A DNA stretch of 64,000 nt, from NCBI GenBank assembly GCA_028641055.1, contig CM054060.1, positions 300,207,835 through 300,271,834 on the forward strand, in the 5' to 3' direction. The notes beneath the pieces are model-generated. The model saw only the letters and a list, made by a program, of their open reading frames with translations. It was not told where the DNA came from and did no database searches. The DNA comes from Alopecurus myosuroides. Taxonomy: Eukaryota > Streptophyta > Magnoliopsida > Poales > Poaceae. Below are positions 9,006 through 18,220 of this stretch, piece by piece (positions within the stretch are counted from its first letter, which is position 1; the number at the start of each line of letters is the position of its first letter). A program made the position numbers and the translations under genes.

Positions 9006-12000
9006 TCACTCGGCCTCTTGGGCCGAGTCGTCCATCTTGCCCTTGCCCTTGGCAGCCGGGTCTTGTTCCTTGCCTTGTTCTTCAGCAGTCTTGGTGGCAG
9101 CAGCACCCGTGCCAGCAGTAGTGCCGGCCCGTGCGGGAGGAGGAACGACCGGCGTGGAGGTAGCAGGCGCAGAATCGGCCTCAGCCTTCTTCTTCGCGGC
9201 TTCTTCTCTCGCCTGAGCAGCCTCCGCCTTCCATCGGGCCAGCATATCATATGGCTTGGGAAGATCCGACTTAACTGCCTTGTCATCAGCATCATATGAT
9301 GCGATAATCGAACTGACATCCAAACTATCGGCAATTATGCTGGCCGAGTGACGAACCTCCTTCTGGATAGCCTTGAAATTCTTTACTGAGAACCTGGAGC
9401 CGTCATGGTTGAACTCTGGAAACCCGCCTACGAGCTTGGCCGGCTCAAGTTTTGGAAAATATGCCTTAGCCAGCGCAAGCCCCCGGGTTACTCCAACCCG
9501 GCAGGACGAGCATTTCCAGTGCTCAATCCACTCGGGGATAGTGGAGCACGCGTCAAGCAGCGTCTTCAGGCTACCATGCCCAACACCCGGCCACTTCAGA
9601 TCCTGAAGAATCCATTTGGTTCCGGCACAGAGCTGCCGGATCGTGCTCTTTATGGTTTTCAGCTTTGCGATATCATCTTCATCCGGAGTTACATCATCCG
9701 GACCTGCAGAAAATAGAAAAAAGCTTTGAGTAAGGAAATCCGACTATTTGTCAGAATGAGAATCCGGGTTATAATTATTAAGTTAGGAATAGTTACCAGT
9801 TAAAGCACGATATGTGTCGGCAATCTGAACGGAAAGCTTGGTCAGTTCATCTTCTGCTGCATGAGCCCTCTTTCTATATTTCCTTGCGATTTTCCCTGTC
9901 CTCTTGGCATCAGCTTCAGCCGACTCACGCAGAGTCGCCTCCTTCTCGAGGAGTTTGGTAGCCTTCGCCAATGCTTTCTCAGAGTGGGTCACGAAGGCCT
10001 GCGTGGAAACACAAGGAAGGGTTAGCCGGATAAAAAGCAAGCTATCAGTTGAATACACTATGAAGTTCCAAGCAAATTATCAATAAGTTCACTTGGAACT
10101 TGGGGACTAGACAAGTATACAGGCAATATTACTCGGATTTACCTCATGTTTGGCTATCAAGGCTTCTAGGACATTTTCTTCGTCAGCCCTCAAGGTGTGC
10201 AGGGCGTCAAGCATCTGGGTAAAAGTCATATCCTCGGGCTTGATACCGGAAGAGCCGACGGCCTGATCACTCGGAGGACGAACCTTCTCCGACTTTGGGG
10301 TCGAGACCCGGGTTGCCTGGGTGTCCGGATTGGGAATGCCCATCCTTGTGTCCAGGATCTCGACGTCGTCGTCCTCAGCTTCCTCAGATGGCTTGGGAGA
10401 CCCGGCTTCCTGCCGGGCCAAGTCAGTCAGGGGGTCTTGTTCTTGGTTCTCTTCACCACCACCGCCAGTCGCGGCGTCCATATCATCAACCGACCCCTCA
10501 GTCTCCCGGTTGTCTGTGTCCATGTTATCCGGGTCACTGATTGAGACCTGGGCGCTAAGGAAAGAAAAGAGAAGTGATTAGCAGCAAAAATTGAAGGTTA
10601 TCGAAAGGACTAGTATATTGCTTAGCTGGAAATATAACTTACCCGTCATTCACCACGAAATCCGCAGGAAGTTCGCTGCTAGACGCGGACGAGGCTGTCA
10701 CAGAATCCGAGAGTGAGACCCGGAGCTGTCCGGCTAATGGATGATTGGGGGAAGCGTGTCTTTGAGGTGAGTTGGAGGGATGAGATGGAGAAGTACCAGT
10801 ACGGCGAGCCGGGGACGTGGGAATACCCGGGTTGAGGGGATCATCACCCGGGGAATTCCGGGTTACCCTGCGCTTGGTCGGAGGCGGATCCTTCAAGTGT
10901 GGCGAATTGGATAACTGATGGTTAAGTTCGCGCATATTATCAAAAGAATAGGGTTTGGAGGACATGGAAGAGTAGGGAACCTTGAAGACGACCCCCCGGG
11001 TTTTCCTCTTGGCTCCGACCTCAACTTCCAGCTCAGCCTCGCTTTTATCGCTTTCAGTTTCTTCCGGGTCTCCCTGGTCATCCTTGTCATCCTTATCATC
11101 CATCCCTGAAAGGCACAAATACATAGTCGGAAAAAGAGAAAAAATGGGAAAGCAAAGTAACAGAGGTTAAGGTGATTGAAACCGGGGTGATACCTTCATC
11201 AGTGTCAGCCGGTTCTTCTTCTTCCTCCGGGTTCCCGGAGTTGGGAGGGGTCTCGATGTTCCAGAAAGCATTATCAGCCTGAGATAAAGGCATGAAAGTG
11301 AAGGTTAGTAGTTGTATCAAGTAAAAGTACGAGGGTAAATGAATAAGTGTCGGATCTTACCGCTGGAGCCGGGTTATCCCGGGTGAACGGCGCTAACCCG
11401 GCTATATTTTTTATCACCTCCAACTTCTCAGTCAGGAAGCTCTTGATGATCTTGTTCGTGTCCCCAGCCGGGTAATTCCTTGAAGAATAACGGAGCGCGT
11501 CCGTGACGTGCCCCGAGTACTCGCACATCAGCTTGGGGCGAATGGAGTTGGGCTGAATCCGGAAATCTACCCAAGTCTTAACCAAGTTAAGCCCAGCAAG
11601 ACCCTGGGCGAAAAGGACGGCTATCTTGGCCAGGTGGGGCTGGATGGACTCTCTTTCCGACTCAGAGGCGAAAGCGTTAAAGGTGTCAGAAAGATCTAGG
11701 AGGCCCTCCGAGTAACCCGGCAATTTCCTCTCGCCGGGTGGGGAGGTGTCCCGGCAATAGAAGAAAGATTGCTGCCAATGCTTAACATGTGAGTTAAGAC
11801 TTAGAGTCGGCATAGGCGAATTTTTACGGCGTTGGATGGAAACTCCGCCGCAGGCCAAGAGGGCCCCGTCACCGCTTTCGCGGCACGGTTTGCATTGGAA
11901 TAGTTCAATAAATAAAACCAGATTTGGTGGGATGCACAAGTAGGACTCACAAAGGACTATGAAATGGGTTATGTTCAACATAGAGTTAGGCCCTATGTCG

Positions 12001-12289
12001 AATACCCGGAGGCCGTAGTGGCTGAGGACTTCACGGAAAAAGAGTGACCAGGGGGGCGAAACCCCCGGATCACGTGCTCAACGAAGCATATTACCTCGTT
12101 GGGGTTGGGGGAAGGCCGGGTCTCGTCACCCGGTACTCTCCAATGGATCTCCTTCTGAGGGGGGAGAACGCCTGACTCGGCGAGCTCTTCTAGCTTGGCC
12201 TGGGTCACGGTAGACCGTGCCCAGTTGGCGGAGATGGATTGGGTTGACCTTGGCTTTGCCGGCTGTTTGCCCTTGTTCTTTGGAGCCAT
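9006..12289 (-). CDS. T2 antisense accessory gene (gypsy-type transposon domain protein), six exons, one frameshift
   Basis: Exons on the minus strand are 12289-11361, 11278-11194, 11105-10643, 10554-10143, 9998-9797 and 9703-9006. Every intron is GT-AG and phases match at each junction. Exon lengths sum to 2789, so one missing base restores a 929-residue frame. That base is missing in an A run (T on the coding strand) at 12037-12041, where the homologous frame continues. The start is ATG 12289, nine bases after a splice acceptor. Domains in order: Lys-rich N-terminus; a globular region resembling the plant 'putative gypsy type transposon' family PF04195 (FVEHVIRGF, LCESYL); acidic/Ser-rich linker; a charged helix (exon 5); a C-terminal domain with two CxxC-like cysteines; a Lys/Glu-rich tail. 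Function is unknown. It lies opposite to gag-pol and is not needed for known retrotransposition steps. Confidence 0.8.
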
Positions 12290-12298
12290 TTGTTCGGT

Positions 12299-12820
12299 CT
12301 GCGAAGCACAAGGAAAAGAGTACAAAACATGATAAACAAAGACCCGGGAAATACCGGTTATCCGAGTATCAGTAAACAGTGTGGAACCCACGAGTTATCC
12401 GAGTATCAGTAAACAGTATGGAATCCACGAGTTATCCGAGTATCAGTAAATAGTACGGAAGCTGTGAGTTATCTAAAGTATCGATGAGCAACTATGAAAA
12501 GGAGTTGATTGTCTGGTTAGCTAGTGAAAATAGGAGATCCGGAAATAGAGGGTTTTCCGGGTATCGAAGAACAACTGCGGAAATCCTAGACGGACCACAT
12601 CTAGATTGGGAAATTTTCCAGAGAAATTCGCGGAGAAATTTATGACTGCAAATAATAGGAGGATGTAATTAGATCTATTATTGAGCGATTAAGCAAGCAA
12701 GGATGAAGTTGAGTAATCAAATTTGGTATGGAGCAAGAAATTAGCCCGCGGGCAAACCTAGATCCAATCTAAATCGAACGGAAAGTTTGAAGTTGAAATT
12801 AATGGAGATAGGAAGCTCAC
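12299..12820 (-). other. Intron in the 5' leader of the T2 accessory gene
   Basis: Donor CACCG|gtgagc at 12821/12820 and acceptor cttcgcag|ACC at 12299/12298 bracket 522 bp directly before the start codon exon. It contains three 37 bp tandem repeats (12361-12471). Confidence 0.6.
12361..12471. repeat. 37 bp tandem repeat, three copies
   Basis: Units 12361-12397, 12398-12434 and 12435-12471 each start tccgagtatcagtaaa and end gagtta. The first two differ at a few positions and the third is more diverged. They lie inside the leader intron of the accessory gene. Confidence 0.9.
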
Positions 12821-13109
12821 CGGTGCGGATTGAAGGATGGCGCGACGACGGCAGATGGCGCAGCTGTGGTGCCCCTTTGGAACTCCCGGCGGGCAGCTTG
12901 CGGGCGCGGTGGCGGAGCTTGACGGCGGAGCGGCGCGAGCGGAGGCGGAGCGTAGACGGCGGCTCGCTTCCGGTTGCTCTCCGGTGGGCTCCGTGGCGGT
13001 GCAACGGCGAGCTCGAGCAAGGGGGCATCACCGGAGGTTGAAGGTGAGATGGGTGAGAAAGGAGAAGTGGAAATGAGCAGTTAGGTTTAGGTCACCCCCT
13101 AGGGCACCT
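12821..13109 (-). other. Probable 5' leader exon of the T2 accessory gene
   Basis: GC-rich and without a clear coding role. It lies between the TATA box and the splice donor at 12820. Short ATG frames (for example 13020-12817) read into the donor, so a small upstream ORF is possible. Confidence 0.45.
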
Positions 13110-13117
13110 ATTTATAG
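13110..13117 (-). promoter_or_regulatory. TATA box for the T2 accessory gene
   Basis: The minus strand reads CACCTATAAATAGGTG, a near-consensus plant TATA box. It lies about 290 bp upstream of the leader splice donor and about 820 bp upstream of the start codon. It is outside the LTR and points away from it, so the gene appears to have its own promoter. Confidence 0.65.
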
Positions 13118-13501
13118 GTGCGGGTGGGGAAACCTAGACTAAGGGGCGGGATCCGAAATTTTTGGAGAGGGATACCCGCCCGGAAATCTTGGGATATGCG
13201 TTAAGTGCCCCGCGCGATATCCGGAAAAGATCGGAAGCAGATCCCTTCCGCGATATCCGGGCCAGTTAACAAACGAAATAAGCCGGGTCTACTGCGTTTC
13301 CCTCGGAGTGTTGACCCGGGAAAATAAAGGTGGATTTGGAGAAAGCCGGGTTATTATATGGACCACCAGTGGAGTTAGGCCTAGATGTTTATCAAAGCAA
13401 CCTAACCCGGCCTCTATGAACTTGTATGTTTGTTATTTTTGCAAGGAATAGCATGCGCTTCAAGGAGTATCCCGTGAAGCCCAAGCTATTCTGTTGACTA
13501 C
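13118..13501. other. T2 region between accessory promoter and 3' LTR
   Basis: No gene seen. It has many 'acccgg'/'ccgggt' motifs that recur in both T1 and T2. No obvious G-rich polypurine tract precedes the LTR at 13502. Confidence 0.5.
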
Positions 13502-13968
13502 TGATGGAGGGATGATAACCCGGTAGGCTAACGTCAAGGTGTAACTCGGCCCAAAGGGCGCTGCGCAAGATCCGGCTTAAGGAAAAGGAGTTTCTAGAAG
13601 GCCCAAGAGTGTAGGCCTCGTAACCCGGTTAGTGGGTTCCGATAGGGAAACTTAGGGTTTGTAAGCAGTGTCCGGGTAGGATTCCGAGTATGCCTTGGAC
13701 GGTAAGCCAGGGGGTCCGGATATTATATAAGCCGGCCCCTAGGGTTAGATCGACAAGAAATCATACAATCGCGAGATATTCGAGTATCCTTTGTAACACG
13801 AGAGTTGAGATAATATATTCCGATCGGAGACTCGGCGACTCGATTGTCGGCTACCAGATCGTGTCTCACCATGGTTTCCCTTGAGCTAAACCCTCTCCCA
13901 AACACCAGAGTCGAATTGCCCCAAGACAAGTTACCCCCGGTAACGTCTGCCGTGATTATCCCACGACA
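13502..13968 (+). repeat. T2 3' LTR (467 bp)
   Basis: Starts TGATGGAGGGATGATAA and ends ATTATCCCACGACA. It is the inverted counterpart of the T1 LTR. TATA box TATATAA at 13724-13730. It is followed by cccct, the target duplication expected from the intact X LTR. Confidence 0.9.
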
Positions 13969-14140
13969 CCCCTCTCTTGCTCTGGTTGCCGCCATCGCGC
14001 GGTAGCACTGCACCACTGCCTGGAGGTCGATGCCATCTGTGTTGCTGTGGCGTTACATTCAGTTTCGTCAGTAAACAAACCGTTCGGTTTACCTCTTAAA
14101 GTATCAGATCCCGATCCAATCACCAAGCCGCACAGCAGCC

Positions 14141-14190
14141 TAGTGGCTATCCCCTCCGCCCTCCACTCGGGAGATCCCGAGTTCGATTCC
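14141..14190 (+). other. tRNA-like box A/box B in X LTR1
   Basis: TAGTGGCTAT (14141-14150) resembles RNA polymerase III box A. GTTCGATTCC (14181-14190) matches box B, 30 bp downstream. The flanks do not fold into a normal T arm, so this is tRNA-derived or tRNA-like, not a tRNA gene. The copy in LTR2 is at 19295-19344. Confidence 0.45.
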
Positions 14191-14888
14191 GCTCGGAGGC
14201 ATAAAGCCTCCCATTTTTTGCCTCTCTTCCGCGCCCGCGGCTGGCCCCACCGGTCAGCGACCGTGGTGGCCAGCGTGGTCTCACCCGCGCCTCGTCAGCG
14301 CCCTGCTGGACACGGGGCCCGCCAGTCATAGACTGTGGCTAGCGCTGCCGTGGGTGAAACTCGCCCAGATCCAGATCTGGATCTCGCGGTTTGCATCCAG
14401 GCCCCTGGCCTTTTCTGTTTTTCCACCGAAGCCCCTCCACGCACTGTTTCCATCACAAACACGTCCCTGCACTTTGCAAAAATGCACCCCAAACTTCAAA
14501 TGATCATAACTTTCAAACCCTAACTCCAATTTCACAAAGTAAAATATGTTTTCCATGCAGAATTAAATAAACTTTCAAAATATAAACTTTGTTTTCTGTT
14601 TTGAATAATTTAAATTGCTGAAAACAATAACTCTTTATTTAATGCATTTAAAAAATGCCAATTTAATAACTTGCTCATTTCAAACCCAAATTCAACATAT
14701 AAAATATTGTTTTCCAATCAAAATTCCCTGTACTTTTCAAATATACAATTTGTTTACTGTTTTTCCTAATTAAAAGTGGTGCAATAATTCAATGCTTTAA
14801 TTAAACCTTTTAAATTGCAAAAATTCATAATTAAATATTTAAAATTCCAAATTTGGCAAATGAGATATCACATTGAAGCTAATGTTGT

Positions 14889-15807
14889 CAGTGGCGGATC
14901 CAGGAATGGACCAAGCCCCGGGCCAAAAACTAAGCGGAAAAAAAAAACAGTGCTAAATCCCTATTGTAATAGCACAATTTTTTTTAGTACGATTGCAAAG
15001 ATGAATACATATTTTCACATCCATTTTACATAACGGATGACTAAAAACTATAAATAGCAGTACGAGGATGTTGTTACCAAATGTCCAGATCATCCGAACC
15101 TCCCATGACTTCATCAACCGTAGAAAAAGGAGATATGCCTTCAAGAAAGCAAAATAAATCAACCGTAGAAGAAGGACATATGCCTTAAAAAAGCAAAATA
15201 ATTCACAAATTCTCTTCATCTTTTGTTCCTACAACATGAAATCGATCAGAAACAATTGCTAGATTAAAAATTCAGTACAATTACATGCTTCATGCCACAA
15301 CTGAGGGAGATCGGTTCAATTCAAAAGTTTACCAAGCGGAGGGGAACCGCACCTGTATTCAATCGAGACCTGGCAACACGCAGCAGATGAAGTTGAAGGC
15401 TGGTAAAATCAGAGGAGGGCAACAATTGGAGGGAGGCAGATAGGGGTGCTGGCCGCAACTGGCAGCTTGGAGCCGTGGAGGACAAGCGGCGGCCGCCATC
15501 AGGCAGCCTAGGGCGCAGCCAACGAGGACGAGACGGGCTACGCTACTTCGGGGACGCCGGGTAGCAGGGGACAGGGCGGCGCTGCCACTGAGACCAGCGA
15601 GCGAGGGAGGGGAGCGATGCGATAGGAGGCGGACGAGGCAATGAGGGTTCGGTCGCGTTCGCGTAGCCTGAGATGAGGCTAGCCTCGAGTTGGGCCTGAC
15701 CTGGCCATCGTCCTGGGCCAAATATTTTTCCTCTTAGAATATAGGCCGAAAATTTTGCCACGCCCCGGGCCATGGCCCTTGTTGCCCTGGGCCTAGATCC
15801 GCCCCTG
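14889..15807. mobile_element. hAT-type non-autonomous DNA transposon (919 bp)
   Basis: Terminal inverted repeats CAGTGGCGGATC and (reverse strand) CAGGGGCGGATC. It is flanked by the 8 bp duplication aatgttgt (14881-14888 and 15808-15815). LTR2 of the same element shows the empty site with one copy. An 8 bp duplication and CAG-type ends fit the hAT superfamily. No transposase is seen. Inside is an imperfect 46 bp direct repeat (about 15116-15208). Confidence 0.85.
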
Positions 15808-16914
15808 AATGTTGTATACATTCTGTTTTCATCATCCACCATGCCATTTAATCACTTCAACCTAATGTTTGCTTGTAATTCACTTAAATAACTATGCATG
15901 CACCTGGGATTTTCCAAATGCAACCTTATCTTTGCATTTGGGCCCATTTAAAATGTTTCATCATGTCTTGTATCTATTTTGATGCACCCTTTAACTTGTC
16001 ATGCATATAAAATAGGATCATGCTAGATCTTTTGCCGTAGTAGTAATTGTTGCATCCGGTGTTTGTTCTAGTTCGTTGCTTCTTCGCGGATAGGACGTTG
16101 AGATGATGTGAGCAACGACAAGTTCTGCGGATGTACCTCTACTTGCTGGATCTCAGGCAAGTATACTCACTTGCTACCTATGTTGCCTTTCCTCACTTGT
16201 TACCGATTCTTTCCTTTGTCTTTATGCTAGCCTGGTATTTTCGATGCTTGTGTTCCGATCCCATCACATGTTTACCCTGCTGCCACGATATTGCCTTACC
16301 TCCACACCTATAACCCTGTTGCTTGTTGGCATGTGTCAAAATAGCATGCTTAGGTTTGTTTGCGCTCGAGTCTTGTTGTCCTTTGTCGTATCACCTGTTT
16401 AGTTGATAGTTGGGTTTCAATTTAATCAACAACATGTTCATGTTTGGGGAAATAATAATTTGATGATAAGGCACCGGCAGGAGGCCCGGCGTGGTTTTGG
16501 AGCCTGCTAGTGTCGACCCTAATTAGGAAAAGGGTCTTGTCCATTGATCCATGATGAGCGCGCTAACCGCATCCGGGAGGTAGTATGGGACCCCCCTCGA
16601 CTTAGACCTAATTTGCAGCTTGTCCGAAGAGCCACACTTAGTTCGGGTGTTCTATTTGCTCATATGCATGAATGGGTGGGCCCCCCATGGTTACTGTTGA
16701 TGATGATGATGATGCATATAGGGCGAGGCCTGTGGTGCCGGGGGGTGTTGTTTTCACCCTTGCGCTTAGGTTAGGTCGGACTGGCCGGGACCTTATAGCT
16801 CCGTGGCTCCTAGGATGGGTTGTAGAGAAGGTTTGGGTCGTGTCGAGCCAACCTGAGTTTTAGTTGGTGGCTTGAGTGTGTACGGGTACTGTAGCGCACC
16901 CTGCAGGGATGAAT

Positions 16915-16926
16915 CTTCTCGAGAAG
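16915..16926. other. 12 bp dyad in X LTR1
   Basis: CTTCTCGAGAAG, a perfect palindrome in a conserved LTR module. Counterparts are at 21144-21155 (X LTR2), 53427-53438 (T5) and 61704-61715 (T6). Confidence 0.8.
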
Positions 16927-17724
16927 CCGTGTTGTCCGCGGTTATGTGACGACTTGGTGAAAGTGCTGGCTAACAAGTACTCAGACAACTTACACCTAAT
17001 GATAATAACTTGACTAGTAATATAGTATTACCTTCACCATAAAAATGAATGTCACCTTAATCAACAGTGTGAGTTTCCTTGGGTTGCTTCCTTAGTAGGG
17101 GGTAACACTGGATGGGTATTGTTTGGTGAGTAGTTGTAGTTGGTTCTGATACGCTCTCTTATCCCTTTCTATTAGCCGGAAGTTGTAGCGTGTCTCTCTA
17201 GTTGTTGGTGCTGCCCGCTGCCGCTTCTTTGCAATAATCCCTTCTTTCCGTTGTACCCAAAGTATTTGTATCTTGTGATGATTGGTTACGCTGGTATCTT
17301 GTGAGTATGGTTTATCCACTTGCCAGTACTTAATAGTACTGACCCACGAATCCATTTCGTGGCTGCATATTCCACATTGCAGTCAACAGGTTTGAAGTCT
17401 GACGACGTTAGCTTGGGAATCCCTCCGGCTTGGCCTGGGCAGGAATTAGACGCCATCGGTTATCTTCAGGACTCTTAGTCCAATTTGTATCTTGTCCGTA
17501 GTCGGACACTATGTTGTTTCTTACGTTGTCATTTGGATCTTTGTATTGTATCAGTTGTATCCTTGACTCGTTTGAGTCGTCTTGTATATATCTCTTCTGT
17601 TGTTGTTGCGGAATATTCGTGAACTGTTGTATTGTTATCACAAGTGGCAACCTGGAATCGGTTATTATGTGGATTTTGGCGGAAATGCTGAAATCTGCAT
17701 AGTGCCCGATCTCGGGGCGTCACA

Positions 17725-18220
17725 AATGGTATCAGAGCATGGTTTCCGATTCCCAATGTTGTTTCGATACAAATGGTTATCGAAGCAACGGGTCCGCAAA
17801 GCCTGTAGGATAACCGCGCTAACGGTCGTTGTTTCTAGAGTGTCAAAAACTTTTTCTGCTAAACTATTTTGTAAACATCTCAATAGGATTCTTGTTTTCT
17901 CCTTAGCTCTATTCTACTTCTCCTTCTATCTCATTTGTTTTGGAGTCTCTTCTCGTATCTATCTTTCAAAGTTTAGGATCCTACGTGGGTTGGACGTTTT
18001 CTGAGCCTTTAACCTAATAGGTTCGATCATCGGAAGATTCCTGTTGGAAGAACATCGTCATCAATCCGAGCAAGAATCTTTTGTTAGTGGTGTCGAGAAG
18101 GAGAGATCCGCCCACTGACCCGGGAAATCAACCGCAGCACGAAGACTCCGTAGTTGACACCTCTCTTCCCCTTGCCTTGGGTGGATTGCGAGGGCGCAAT
18201 CCCTTGTTAGTGGTGTCGGC
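17725..18220 (+). other. X internal region (496 bp, noncoding)
   Basis: Begins with the primer-binding site. There is no gag/pol similarity and no long frame. A 14 bp motif, ttgttagtggtgtc, occurs twice (near 18080 and 18204), the second copy directly before LTR2. This could mark a deletion. No G-rich polypurine tract is evident. Confidence 0.7.
17727..17738 (+). other. X primer-binding site (initiator Met tRNA type)
   Basis: TGGTATCAGAGC two bases after the LTR1 end. It is complementary to the 3' end of plant initiator Met tRNA. Confidence 0.9.

Larger units (their letters stand above)
8378..13968 (+). mobile_element. T2: Tat-type gypsy element, same family as T1, opposite orientation (3' part)
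   Basis: Contains, in + order, the 3' flank and exons of an accessory gene on the minus strand and the 3' LTR (13502-13968, plus orientation). Its gag-pol would lie left of T1, which is inserted at 8378. The 5 bp next to the T1 LTR (acttg, 8378-8382) should recur at the far end of T1. T2 is itself inserted in the first LTR of X. The uninterrupted second X LTR reads ccgctacccccctctc at the matching point, so the T2 target duplication is cccct (13969-13973). Confidence 0.8.
13969..17724 (+). repeat. X LTR1 (5' 0.9 kb outside window; hAT element inside)
   Basis: Aligns with 19123-21953 of LTR2 throughout, apart from a 919 bp insertion at 14889-15807 and small differences. Ends GGGGCGTCACA at 17724. 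Confidence 0.9.
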
